Shown here in pieces: positions 22,870 to 36,460 of a stretch of DNA of 64,000 nucleotides (positions are counted from its first letter, which is position 1; each line of letters opens with the position of its first letter). A model generated the notes under the pieces. That model made no database searches, was not told the DNA's origin, and saw only the letters and a program-made list of their open reading frames with translations. This DNA comes from Drosophila pseudoobscura (lineage: Eukaryota; Arthropoda; Insecta; Diptera; Drosophilidae), in assembly GCF_009870125.1 (NCBI RefSeq), contig NC_046680.1, forward strand, positions 16,139,501 through 16,203,500, given 5' to 3'. The position numbers and the translations under genes are program-made.

Positions 22870-25800
22870 ACGAGAGTGTGAGAGAGGCAGAAGACCCGAG
22901 TTGTGTGCGTCAGTGTCGACAATACTTTTTTGATTAAAACAAAGCTAGATTGGCTACAAAAATTAGAAAAAAAAACTAGTTAACAAAATTAATAGTACTA
23001 TTATAATAATATACTGCGATATGAAATTCTTTGAATTAATTAATTAAAATCTAAAAATCAGAAGTGGAATTGCAGAATTTTGATCAGCTGGGATGATTAA
23101 ATATGTATTTTAAAGTGAGTTAAAGCTGCAGGGAAGGTATCTACTATGGATTTTGGCTAGAATAATTTAATTAGTTTAATGTGGAGGTGGGAAAATCCAA
23201 ATAGTGCGTCAAAAAAAAAACGAAAAATATGATTTCCCGCTGCGCGCTAGATTCGACGAAAAAAAGCTGAACTCGCAACACTGGTGTGCGTGCTGGCTAT
23301 GTTAAAAGCAAAAAAGAGCGTGAGAGAGGAATTGCGCGCGCACATCAAAATCAAAAACTATCTGCGAGATACATTTGGGGTTTGTTTTATTTTATTTTTT
23401 GTTTAGCTAGAGGAAGAGCAGCAGAGACAGAAGCAGAATCTGAATCTGAATCAGAATAAGCAAAAGCAACAGAACAGAAAGAGCAGCACGCACACGAAGA
23501 GAGGGAGAGAGAAAGAGAGAGCGAGTCAAGCGCTGACACAGTATTTGTTGTGTTTTTAGTCGAATGTATCTTTTAGTCGGAAAAAGGAATACATGAATGT
23601 CGGAGCGAATGAATGTGCACGGGCAAGCGAATTACGCATAAGATCTCTGGGTGACTCGGTCGAAAAACGACAGAATCTCGCATAACACAAAATCGCAAAG
23701 AATACCACTGAAAAATCGCGAATAAGAATCAATATTCTTTCCCGAATCGAATCAAAACTAATTGACAAACAATCTGGGAATCAGCGACGAGTCAAATTCG
23801 GTTTTGTCGTGTCGGTTGTGTCGGGCCGGAGACGGAGACCCATTGAAGGTGTGCAGTTCCGTTCCACAGCGGCTTGCATGAGGCTGCTGAAAAAGGTGTG
23901 TACGAATGACGGAGAAGAGGAGAGTGCTGTAGTTGGTGCAGAGAGTGGGAGGGTGATATGAACTATTGTCAACAGAATGATATGTATAAACTATTGCCTT
24001 GAATTGAATGAAAATATTGATTTTACTTCGTTTAAATCTAAATATCGAGATTCTCAAGATTTCTTACATCTCGATGGATTTTCAGTTTTCGTTTTTCTGT
24101 TTTCTGTGTGTGTGCCGCAGGAACGCAAACGAACCACCTACATATGTATGTAGTAGAGAGATATAGAGAGACTTCTTGTATAAATACAACCCTCATCCCC
24201 ATCCCATCACGTTTTTGCGTCGTATCCGCACACTCACAAACAAACAAACACACAAACACACACACACGGATATGAAAGTGTCCCTGTAGTGGTGTGTCTG
24301 TTTGTGAAAGGACTTTAACTTCTTGGTCATGTTTTTTTCCACTTTCTGAGGCTCTGCGACTGCGACAGACCCGTTTTCAATGGAAAATGTTCAAGGGTGA
24401 CAAGGGTAGTTTCTCTTCGTCTACACGGCACAAAAATATCCTTGAAATGCATCCCATTCCGGGGCGTTGCATGTATCGGAAGCACCAGGCCAACTAGAGT
24501 CTACTTTATCCTTCTTTCGTTGATAGCAACCCAGCAAAAGCCACCCAAACTGGATTTGCTTAGCCCCTCGTCCAACCCTTGAAGTTATGCTATAAATTAA
24601 CTCAAATTACCAAATATCCACAAGAAAACAAAACAAGATCTTTCCTTTTCGGCCTATTTTCTTCGAGTGTAAATGTAACCGTTTCCAATGCTGCTCTGCC
24701 CCTCCTCCTCGTCCGGCTGTTACCATGAGAGGGGATGAAAGTCGGTCGGGTCGGGTCGGTTGATTGGGCGTACGACGTGGATAGCCCCGTCTTGAAGATG
24801 GCAACCAGTCGTTCGTTCGTCGTTTTATTGCGTTTTCCTTTTGGGTTTTCCATCCACAAAAAGCCGCTAGCTAGCGCGTTGAAGGAGCATGAACAGGAGG
24901 GTGAGTGGGAGGGGGTAGAAGTGGTGATGGTGGTGGGGTCGGAAAACGGGAAAATGCTAGAACTACGCAATGAGATTTGAGATTACTGCACAGTATATGA
25001 GGGTGGGTTGAGTTCAATTCCTTTCCACACTCTCCCGTTTTTGCGTTTTCCGGTTTATTTGGGGGATGGTGGGGTCTGGTCTCCTTTATTTGGGTTACCA
25101 AGCTTGCACAAAATGAGTAGGAGTGGGGGTGGAGTGGGACTATGAGGAACTTGGGATTACGGGAGTACAGCCAGGACTAGACGCAAATCGATGGATTGCG
25201 CGCCATTTTGGGTTTGCTTGAAGACAATAGGGCTCATAAATAGGGATACGCATGGCGAATTCTAAATTCCAATTCCTAGAGTTTTGCCGACAGCGGGATA
25301 TCTCATAATAGGACCAACTCGAATGTACATACATATACATACATATGTATCTTAAGGATGCACGGCAAGCAAAAACAAATCTGACCTGCTGCTTGTGCTG
25401 CTGCAGATCGCGCCACACATCTGCTCGGGTCTCGTTTTACGAATTTGGGACGGCATAGAGGAAAAGGGATCAAGGATCAGCGCGTTGTAAGTAGGCACAA
25501 TATGGACGGACAGGACAGGAAAATCGAAGACGAAAAGGCTGAGTTTTTCCGGGCTACCTAAGCCGCAGGCCCAGATGCAGCTGCAACTCAAGGCTCGATC
25601 CTCAAGGCTGTCTTGCCCTGCCTTTCTTCGGGCTACTTAATGCACGTCAACGGCTGTGGCCAAATTAGTTCGTTGCCTCCTCCCGTCTCCTGACAACGTC
25701 TCTCGCGCGTTCCAAACGCAGTTAGAAACCGAAAAACAAATAGCAACACAACTATTTCTGTCACATACAAACGTCTAGGAAATTCAATTAAAATTTCTTT

Positions 25801-25913
25801 ATTTCGCGACGATATTTTCAGCGTGAAAGTGTCACAAATCGACAGCAAAGGGCCACGCCTGAAACTGCACCTACGACTACGCTTGTGTTAGAAAAGTGAT
25901 CTCAAACAATCTT

Positions 25914-28685
25914 ATGATGGAACTCTTGTCAAACAATTCGGTTCCGCAACAAATGGCTAGCAGCAATACGGCCAGCGCCAACGGAGTTGCCTCCTCGACT
26001 GTCAATGGCAGCGGCAGTGTAAGCAGCAACGCCAGCAACTCCTCCGAGCGCCTCCTGGCAGGCATACTGGAGTCCTTCCCCGCCTGGGACCTCAATGTCG
26101 GACTGCTGCCCAATGTGGGACAGAGGTAAGTGACAGTGCAGAACAGTACAGTAGTTACAGTGCTAACAATCATTTTGCTTTTGTGCAGCTCCCCACCACG
26201 CACGGACTTCTTTATCAATAACTTTCTTGGCGGACTGGACACACATGGCGACTTCAGCATCGGACCCATTGGAAGCGGGCCGCGCAGCAACCCAAAGATG
26301 TCTCCAGAGTCTTCCAACAACTCGAGCATCAGCTGCGGCTGGTGCGAGGTGAGCGCCTCCATACGCTGCCTCGAGTGCAACGAGTTCATGTGCAACGACT
26401 GCCTGAGGGAGCACCGCAACAGTCCGCTCTCCTCGAACCACTCGATCGTGTCGCTGCCGACGCCCATCGGGGCCTCGCCCACAGGCGGCAGCTCGACCCA
26501 CGCCCACACGCCGCCCAGCTCCAACTTCATCTGCGACATTCACAACGAGATGCTGCGCTACGTGTGCGACTACTGCCGCAAGCTGGTGTGCCAGTGCTGC
26601 ACTCTGCACGAGCACAAGGAGCACAGCTACGCATCCATTCAGAGTTTCATGGTCGGCTCCAAGGAGAAGCTGGAGGGCGCCATCGAAAGCAGCCAAGTGG
26701 GGACGCGCTGCATCAAGAGCAGCATTGACAAGGCCCTGGCATTCATCCGTCTCATCGAACGCAACTGCAGCGAACTGAGCGACAACATACGGAAGGCCTT
26801 CCGTCAGTTCATCATTGCCATCGAGGACCGCGAGCGCTTTCTGCTCGACTTTGTGGAGAAGCTGCGATTGCGCCGCCTGGCCATTCTCCACGACCAGATG
26901 GCGGGACTTAAGTCCGCTCTGGCCGGCCTTTCCGAGACCTCCGATATGCTCAGTAAAGTGGCGGACAACGCATTGAGCATGGACCAGATAGAGATCGCGA
27001 TGAAGCTCACCAACGGACAGCGCCAGATGGAGCAGTTCGCCGGCATCTACAAGGACCTGCAGCCCAAGCAGGAGGTCTTTGCCTTTGCGCCACCCGACTA
27101 CAGTCTTCTGCAGGATATCCGAAACCAGGGAGGCGTCATACTTGTCGACGATAAGAACCTGCCCATCGTCACAAGCACGAGCGGCATCGTACCCAGCGTC
27201 TCCAATGTGAATGCCGTCACTGCCGCCTCCGTGGGAATCGGAGGAGTCGGAGCTGGTGTTAGTGTAGGTGTCAATCCAATCGGTGTCGGTGGTGGTGTCG
27301 GTGTAGGTGTCGGTGTCGGTGGCGGTGTCGGTGTCGGTGGCGGTGTAGGTCCTGGCAATGGAATGGACTTGGCCTTTGGCATCGGCAGCATTGCCAACAA
27401 TCCCCTGAGCGTAGCATCCTCGAACGTGCGTCGGCCATTGCTGCGGGACAATAGCTTCCGCATACCGTCGCCCATAATGCAGCCCCGTGGCGGCAGCGCC
27501 TGCGGCATGTCGAGCGCAGCCCTGGACTGGGAATTGAACGGACTGCGAAGCTCCCCAGGCCTTCACTTCAGCGCCCCTCGGACGACGCAGGCGATTCCTG
27601 GCTGTATGGATCTGGTGAAGGTGCGCAACTCCAATTCGCTGTCGCTGTCGTTTGCCACCGAAGGCCACGAGGATGGGCAGGTGAGCCGACCGTGGGGCCT
27701 GTGCGTAGACAAGATGGGCCATGTTTTGGTCTCGGATCGGCGCAACAACCGTGTGCAGGTCTTCAATCCAGACGGCTCGCTCAAGTTTAAGTTCGGTCGC
27801 AAGGGCGTGGGCAACGGGGAGTTCGATCTGCCAGCCGGCATCTGTGTGGACGTGGACAATCGCATCATTGTGGTGGACAAAGACAACCATCGCGTGCAGA
27901 TCTTCACGGCCAGCGGCGTCTTCCTGCTCAAGTTCGGCAGCTATGGCAAGGAGTACGGCCAGTTCCAGTATCCGTGGGATGTGGCAGTAAACTCGCGTCG
28001 CCAGATTGTGGTCACCGATTCGCGCAACCATCGCATCCAGCAGTTCGATTCCGAGGGACGTTTCATACGCCAGATTGTGTTCGACAACCATGGCCAGACT
28101 AAGGGCATCGCCTCGCCCCGCGGTGTCTGCTATACGCCCACGGGGAACATCATTGTCTCCGACTTTGACAACCATTGCCTCTATCTAATCGATCCTGACA
28201 TTAACGACGTGAGTACCCTTGAGCAAGCGCATATAGAAATGAATATTTATGACTTGTATACGTTATTCTACAGATTCTGTCCGTGAAGGGACATGAGGGC
28301 TCGGGCTTCCATGAGTTCAATAGGCCCTCGGGCCTGTGCTGTGACGACGAGGGCCGCATTATAGTGGCCGATTCCAAGAATCAACGCATCCTGGTCTTCA
28401 ATCAAAATCTTGACTTTATGTGGGATGTAAGTGGCTATCCATACAATCATCTTTCATTCTTTTGAATTACACGATTGAACGACCGATTATAATTTATGTA
28501 TATCCTATTTACAGATCGAAGTGCGACCCTCCATCAATCCGCTAATGCCACCGACGCTGGACGAGAAGGATCGAACCTGCGATGTGGCCATGATGCCAGA
28601 CGGCCGCATCGTATTCCTCATAGAACTGTCGCCAGACTCCAAAGAAGGGTCTAACCCTTACAAGCGGTTTGTGCACGTATTCTAA
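25914..28685 (+). CDS. wech: B-box/NHL-repeat protein Wech (dappled)
   Basis: TRIM-NHL protein without a RING; in Drosophila, Wech links integrins to the cytoskeleton at muscle attachment sites. Exons are 25914-26125, 26189-28208, 28274-28426 and 28515-28685, giving 851 residues from the first of two adjacent ATGs. Order of parts: a Ser/Asn-rich N-terminus, B-box 1 (CGWCEVSASIRCLECNEF), B-box 2 (CDIHNEMLRYVCDYCRKL), a coiled coil around EIAMKLTNGQRQME, a Gly-Val repeat at about 27235-27350, and then six NHL repeats (for example PWGLCVDKMGHVLVSDRRNN). The protein ends VHVF. The Gly-Val tract is a low-complexity expansion likely to vary between species. The D. melanogaster protein is of similar length. 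Confidence 0.94.
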
Positions 28686-30714
28686 ATAAGCTTATAGCCG
28701 ACAACTGGACTGGGAGGGGAATACGAATACCAATCTTTTTTTTAGACCATTTACAAGAGCTAAACGTTAGCGTAATAGACATCCAATCCAAAAAGAAAAA
28801 AACAAAAACAAAACAAAGAACGAAACACTAAAAAACAAAAAGAGAAAATCAGAATTGAGAGCATGGAAAATTAGAAAAAATTTTTAGCATAAGTGCTACA
28901 ACGATTACCTCGATAATGCTTAAGAGTTATGGTTACGATTTGGTAATTTACAATACAATACGAATTACACATATGTATACCGTACCGATACAGATACAGA
29001 GGCAGATATCTATACATCTGTAAATATCTGTATGCGAATATGTATCTAGCGAATATACAAAAGCCCAACCCAACACAACCAATTAGGTCTAAAGCGAAAA
29101 CCAACAGCAACAGCAGCAGCAAAAACAAAAGCAGTTGGTTAGGGGACATAGGAGATATATACATATACAACATTAATTGGTGAAGGATCCGCGGGGTTAG
29201 TAAAAGACGAAAGCAGAGCAGAGCAGAGCAGGACACAACAATAAGAATTACTAGATGAAAATATTACTACCTGTTAATTAGACTGAAAAGCAGTTTTCTA
29301 GCCGGAGGAGCAAAGGAATGGAGTGGAATGGAAAACTCTTCCATTAGCGGGGAAGTGCGTTTTATGGGGGGTTGCTTAGCTGAAAGAACTACTAAATAAG
29401 ATTTTTGTTTCTACAAGAGTTACTACAAAATAATTTTCAGACGAATTGTTTGGCATGGTATTAATGTTTGTATTATTATCTTAATTCGTTTAGTTCCGTT
29501 TAGAGATATTTTTTTCATTTATACATACATACATAGGTTTTTAAAATATTTTTTTGATTATTTTACTAATAATTTCTTATAATTGAGACTGAGCAAGTGA
29601 GTACACGAAACTTTGTAAAAGGAAACAAAGCAAAACAAAACAAAAGAAATCGAAACGAAAGTAAAGAAAAGGAAAGAAAAGAAACACAAGAACAAATATT
29701 AAGGAAACCCGCTGACTTTTGGTTGAACTTTTAACAAAGACTGATTAACTAAACCGCAATTTCGGAGCCAACTGAAGAACCATATATGGTGAGGCCAAAA
29801 ACAAGTGAAATGAAAATCACAAAAACACACAGACAAATTGCAATGACATTGATAACGTAAAGTAACTTAACTTAGCATAACACTCATACTTACATACAAC
29901 ATATACATATACATATAGATATATATAATATATATATATATATTATATATAGAGAGATCCACATACAGTCACGGTCGCATCATGAATCATTATAGGCATA
30001 GCTAAACCGAGTTTAACTGACATTCACCTACATTCATTTCATCCTATATTCATCGCAGGGATTTCGGATTGTAATGGATTGTAATGATTCCCCCCACAGG
30101 GTACTCACAGCAGCAGCAGCAGCAGAAGCATCAGCAGAGCGTGCTGATAGAAGAGGGGTTAGCTAAAGGAATGATGATAAAACAAGAGGGGAGGGGTTGG
30201 TCGCGAAAACAAACAAAGGAAACAAAAACGAAAAAAATTATCATAATTTTTGACTCAATGTGTTCATTAGCATTTAGTAGATTTAGCGTGACGTAGGGCA
30301 GGCATATGAAAAATCCAGAGCAATATATGGGCGTATTGAATACACATTTAGGTGACATGTTCCTCGCAAACAAAACATAACAAGAAAACAAGTAAAATGA
30401 TACTTAATGAAAGCTTAAGAAAAGGGCAGCCAGAACAGAAGGTAAATGCATGGATTAGCTGAATTTTGTGTCGAAGAGAGGTGAGATGATTTTAATAGCA
30501 AATATATAGTACACACATAGAACCGACTAGAACCGATCCTGGGTGGGCCTGGATCTATACCCGGCACCGCACCTGGCATTAGTTGCAATGCGTGATTAGA
30601 AAGGCGCTTAAAATGTATTAGCCAACTTAGTTACTTAGTTTATTTTTATGTTATATTCTATTATATGTATTTGTGTTTCAACCCGGATTCAGAACCTGAT
30701 CAAACCAGAGCGAA

Positions 30715-30746
30715 AGAGAGAGACAGAGAGCGAGAGAGAGAGAGTG
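30715..30746 (+). repeat. GA-rich simple repeat
   Basis: Purine tract of GAGA and GACA units within the probable wech 3' UTR. Confidence 0.55.
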
Positions 30747-33700
30747 AAAGAGATAGTACCAGAATGTGTGCAAGGGAGAGATATATAGCTAACACTCCTT
30801 CCACGTATAAAGCAACATTGCATAAAATGCGCAAAAAAAAAAAACAAGCAAGAGAAACCCCTTAAACAAAAATATTTAAAAAAATCCCTAAAAATACACT
30901 TAAAATATAAAAATGATGCAAAAATGCCACACTTGCTCTACGAGAGCACAGGCAACAAAAACATATACTTATACAATATTTATACATATACAATACATAT
31001 ATACACGACAGAACAAAGGGAAACCTATTATATAGAGCTATATAGAATAGAAATCGTAATTATTTTACACCTTAGCTTAGGCAGCCCTCTCGATCCTCGG
31101 TCCTCGAGCCTCGAACCTCGAGCCCCACACGAAATTGCCATAACATTACATGACACAACCTCACCTCATTTTATTCAATCGTACATACCTTGACGCGCCG
31201 TTCATTTCTTGTGATCCAGATCGAATCATTCAAACCACTCACACCACAAACAACAACTCACGCCAGACCACACCTACATATGTACATAGATATATGTATA
31301 TAGTATATATATCATATATACATACCATGCATATAGTATAGCGTCTAGCGAGACGTTTGAGAATGCCATATTTTATACTATTTGTGTGAGGTTTACTAAA
31401 ACAAATACTAAAGAACAAATACTTATATCATTACAAATGAGCGCCGTTTTCTAAAAGCCACAGTTTAGAAATTGTGTAAAAAAAAAGAATTGCACTAAAC
31501 AAGAAAAAAAAACAAACGAACCGAGTACGGAATCCAATTATTGAGATGTAAGAAAATACAGAATGCCATAATTTAAAATAAAAAGCATTTAAACATATAC
31601 TATACATATATACTATAGATCTATAGAGTACAGTACTAAAGTATGTTAAACAGAACACGATGGGAATACTAAAAGTCATGAGAATACTGAACAATTTGCC
31701 AAAGGCTTAAGAATCAAAACGAAAGAGCGTAACAAATAATACATACATACATAAAGACACTATACACTAACACACATACACATACATACACAAAACAAGA
31801 GCCTACGCATAAATAGTTAATTAAAATTTTTAAAACATAAATACATACCATACCATACCAAAAATACTACATTAAACTTGCAATCAGGTATTTTTTTCAA
31901 ATAAACGCCATATTCCAAAAAAAAAAAAAACAAACAAAAAAACAAGTTGCCCAACCAACAACAACACCTTAAGCAAAACGAAATTGCTCATATACACGTA
32001 GCTATAGCTAACTAAAGTATAGTACATGTATACTATACTAAAAACGAATCCAAAACTTAAATCAGGTATTCAAATTTTTTGGTATTACGTACATATTTAG
32101 CAATTAAGAACAGCGAAACTCAAAACAATTGACTTAATGACTAAAGATCCTTCGAGATGTGCGGCCAAGCAAAACACCGCTGAGCTGAACTGAACGATTT
32201 CCAAAAACAACAAAAAAACAAAAAACAAAAGTAATGAGGTGCACAAAAGAAGAATAAGAAGCAGACGAATTCAAAACGAAAACATATTTATAAAGAAACT
32301 TTTTATAACAAATCGATTGAGAAATCGATGCTAAAGCAACAAGAAATAAACTCTTATATCAAAATACAATTTTGAGTCAAATTTTTTAATGACAATGCAA
32401 TTCTCGGTTAGCGCAGAGAAATGATTTCATAACTATAGAAAGATCTATACATACTTATACTAAATACAATACATACATATACATAAATATCGTATATCGT
32501 ACATGCGTGCATACATACATATATTTTGTCAAGATCATTTAGCAATTAAGTTTGTAACAAACTTCGAACATGCAACAACAAAAAAAAAAAACAAAAACAA
32601 AAATCAACATTATTGTATTTAGAATCGAAAACATTTCTAATTTGGCAATACAAATTGATTTACCTTTACTAAAAGATATTTTTTGGACACCTCCAAAATT
32701 CGAATATACATACATACACACATAAATACTAACATATGTTATAATTATGGAGCAATTGAGTACAAAACGAGTACAAATTTAAACTTTAAGCCAGATCAGA
32801 CGAGACTAGACAAGACGACAACCTGAACGGTGACCAGACAAGACGAAACGGGACAATGTCACAGTTTAACTTTATTCTAAACATTAATCATTCAAATAAA
32901 AAACAGAACAAAACGGAACAGAAGAAAACAGAAATGCACACAGGAACGAACAGAATCGAACAAGAAATAAAAGATAAGCCAGATACTGGTTTCGCATACG
33001 AAATACTAAATGAACATATAGATGCGAGTATATATGTTAGGAAGGGTACTAGATAGTAGATAGGATCAAGATCAGGATCAAGACGGAAAATCTTCTTTTC
33101 ACAGAAGATCTACACCAAAATCGATGCGATAGCTAAGCATGAACATACTAACCACATACATACATACATATGCATTAAATACTTACATAGTTACTTAAAC
33201 ATAGACTAAACCGAATAAACTAAATCTAGAGCAAACGAGAAAACGATTACCAAAAATCCCTCCTTAAACCATTTATATATGATTTTGCTTCGCGATAGAG
33301 AAACATTTTCTCATACATTCTCACCCATAGCATGCATACATAAATATAAATGTGTACTAGGTACATATATATACATATATATATATATGTATACATTATA
33401 AGCAGATAAGGAAAATCTACCAAAATCAAGCGACAGATTGTAATAAAATAAAGAGTTGCAGTTAAAAATTGTAATTGTCTAATAGTGAAAAGCGAATACG
33501 GAAACAACAATACCATATATACCATCGTGGATTGTAATTTTTCTATATACACGCATACACATACATATTTATATACCTAAATATATGTATATATACATAC
33601 ATAGATGGGGGTAAAACGAGAGTAAGAGTATATTTTATACGATAAACAAATTTTATAACATATTTAATAATAAATTATACACTAATAATTGTGGACATTT

Positions 33701-34900
33701 CCTGTGTTCTTTGGCTGGATGTTTTATATTAAATATTGGTCGCAATGCCTTTTGGGATATTTGGGGAAGAAATTCCAATACTTTTTGTGTATGAACTTCA
33801 ACAAATACCCATGAAATCAGCTGTAGATTCCTTCTTTAAGCGTTTAGACGTCAAGTAATCCATCATGTCATTAACGTATCCAACAACTATTTGCAACAAC
33901 ACCTATCCATTTTTAAGCTTCGCTTTATAGTATGTGTGTATTTTCATGTACTCGTACTATGAGTTCTCGTCAAAATTGGGGAAATTCCATAAAGTACACC
34001 CAGAGCGTAGGTCAAGGCTGGATACATTTCATTGTACTATTCACATGCGTCGCAAAAATAAGATGCTGCCATTGTCAAATATGAGCTGAGTCGAAAGGCC
34101 ATTGGAATATCAAAAGGAATGCGCTAAGCACTCGTGCATAATGAGATTTGTATGAAGCCGTAGCCCGAATGGTGTTCGAGTCAATTGTATCTGCACTGGG
34201 AGAAAAAGGTGAGCAGTGAGGGAGTGCTGTGCTGTGCTGTGGTGCAGTTCCATTTGAGCTTTGATCATTGCGTGACTTCAAATTTGGTGGGGCTTCATTT
34301 GGAAACACTTCAATTCACTTTTTCGTTTCGATTTGCTTTGCCGGGCATAATGTTGAGCAAACTTAACCAAAGTCCAGAGCCATTATCTATTTATGGCGAG
34401 AACGGGTAATTAATGAAATCTCGTACTTGTAGAATCCAGCTCGATGTGGGGCAAGATTATAGCAATTTGCTATTTCCCTGGCGGGTAACACGCTAATATG
34501 CTCCACCTATAGCCTCTGATGTCGGGCGGAGGCAGATGGCCTCAGACTCCGGCTTTCATGGTCAGGGCTTGCTGCCCGATGCCGACACCTAACACTCGTA
34601 GCACTCAAATAGAAATAAACTATTATCCGTAACCGGTTATTTGTTGGTTTTACTATTCACTGGTTTGCTGTTACTGGGAGATTAAACAAATGGTTATCGA
34701 AGGGATGGATGATCTTTAGCCCACCCCACCTTTAGCCCTGGCTTCAAGGCTTCGTCGGTCTTATTATTTGTATTCGCATCAATCATCATCACTTTCGTTA
34801 TTTAATTAGCTGAGCCCTAACCAGAATCGCAATAAAATCAAAGCAGTGGTCTCTTGAGAAAACAAGATCAAAAGAAAGAAAACTGGAAAAGTCACCGTAT

Positions 34901-34948
34901 ACTCGGACTCGCACTCGGACTCGCATTCGCACTCGGACTCGGACTCGT
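34901..34948 (+). repeat. Hexamer tandem repeat (ACTCGG/ACTCGC)
   Basis: About eight imperfect copies of the 6-base unit ACTCGG, ACTCGC or ATTCGC, between wech and Aldh-III. The minus strand would read Ser-Glu/Cys-Glu, but no gene surrounds it. Confidence 0.75.
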
Positions 34949-36460
34949 GGCTAAATCTGAGAAAGCCAATGTGCACAGAGTACGGGTTGGATTGGATCAT
35001 TAGCTGGTCTCCCGACTCACGCCAGAGCCGACTAGGCCCATACGTGTTTCGAGCGTGGCCGCGTCAAGTGAATCTATGAGTATTCGAATCCGATTGCGCG
35101 TCTCTAATCGCCTGGCCTGGTGCGTGCTTCCAAGATTTCAATACGGGTTCGAACCACTTTTGTTTTCCAGTTGCGGGCGTCAGCGTGGGCCACGCAGGCG
35201 ACAGGTTGCGCATACAAATAGGAAATGGGAACGGGTAGCCAGACTGTAATTAAAGCACGCTCTATGTAAGCCAGCGCCACCCGAAGCCGAACAGCAGTTG
35301 GCGAGTGCAATGGTCCGGTACGATACCACCTCTGTCCAGGGGTCTGCGGAACACTTAGCTGGAAGTGCGGAATCAGTTTACGATTGGCCTTTGCTTTGGC
35401 TGTTATCGTGCGCGCAGATTTGAACAGATTAAGCCGACTCACAAGTACCGGACGCCTATTACTTATTTAATCTTCTTGGTAGCTTGACTTGACAGGGCGT
35501 GGCAGCGCTGGCTATTAGCCAACACACAGAGTTGACAACTAAGTGGCCCGAGATGCTGCAACGAAAGTGAAACTGGAACTAAAACTTAAACTGAAACTAG
35601 TATAGACGTATACGTAACGTACTATACAATCTTTGTACATATGTATATGTATGTTGTCACACAGAAACGTGATCCAAGACTCGATGAAAGGGGGCTGTAG
35701 TAGAGCTAAATGCGTGCCGTGCCGACTATTTACTGTCTATTGAGCAATAGTATGGCCAAACGAAACGACTCGGAGTGTGCCATGTTTGAACTTGAAATTG
35801 ATTAAAGGGTCTACTACTATTTGACTCATTTGGAAGAATTAGGTTTGAATCTGGATCCGTGCCGATAAAAAGCCGTTCAATGGTTATAATCGTGTCTCAG
35901 TGTCAGCGGTTGCACTTTTCCTGATACGCAACATATACCATCTGACTCATATTTGTCCATAGCACCAATCAACAATTCTATATTGTTCATCCAAAAACAC
36001 TAACATAAAATCCCGATTTAAGAACGGTGGATGGTGTTAGGAACGTGAAAAATAGTTAAAAACCTATTCGCAGACCTAATAAATATACAAAAAAGTCATA
36101 TAAATCGGTGTTGGGAGGAACAGAAGCAGAAGCACCAAGCCACGAGATTTTGTTATGTATTAGAGAATGTGCACAGAGCACTTGGAATATCTTGAAACAC
36201 GAGCAAGGGAACCGAGTCGAAACTTATGCGTTAACTAGGACCTAGCCCTGATGAGCGGTCCTTCAATAACTTGACATGCGTCTTGCAACATATGCCCCTT
36301 TAATTGATTTTCCCATTGACGTCAGTGGTCGAGAATTGAGCTTAAATGCTAAATTAATTATTCAATATTTGCCAATGTTACTCTTTTGTTCTTTGCATGG
36401 GAATAACAACAGATTTTCAGATTCAATAACTGTGACACAATTGTGCATACATAATCAATA

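Larger units (their letters stand above)
21142..25913. other. Intergenic region and probable wech 5' exons
   Basis: 4.8 kb without a supported protein gene. It contains a palindromic DRE at 22398-22418, GA-rich tracts near 22854-22869 and 23505-23526, and a TTTCCCGC at 23233-23240. A plausible splice acceptor (TATTTTCAG) at about 25820 starts the exon that holds the wech start codon, so noncoding wech exons and promoter probably lie in this stretch. One basic 119-codon frame is listed separately. Confidence 0.5.
28686..36460. other. Long AT-rich region: probable wech 3' UTR, then intergenic
   Basis: 7.8 kb without a supported gene. From 28686 to about 33680 it is very A-rich on the plus strand with many ACATACATA repeats. 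Possible poly(A) signals occur at about 31900 (AAATAAACG before a run of As), 33448 (AAATAAAG) and 33668 (AATAAATT). This looks like one or more long 3' UTR forms of wech. From about 33700 the composition becomes more balanced and probably holds the upstream region of Aldh-III. No exon is visible. Confidence 0.5.

Noticed and set aside
23233-23240. Second TTTCCCGC (E2F-like) upstream of wech
   Set aside because: It is far from any start codon, wech is not a known cell-cycle gene, and an 8-base match in 64 kb is not surprising.
26163-28175. 670-codon open frame on the minus strand across wech
   Set aside because: It is the reverse shadow of the wech coding exon; composition and third-base pattern follow the plus strand and no domain is visible.
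28906-28911. TACCTC, a 6-base let-7 seed match, in the probable wech 3' UTR
   Set aside because: A single 6-mer match without flanking pairing is not informative.
34806-35000. Minus-strand open frame with a Ser/Glu/Cys repeat
   Set aside because: It is only the translation of the ACTCGG hexamer repeat.
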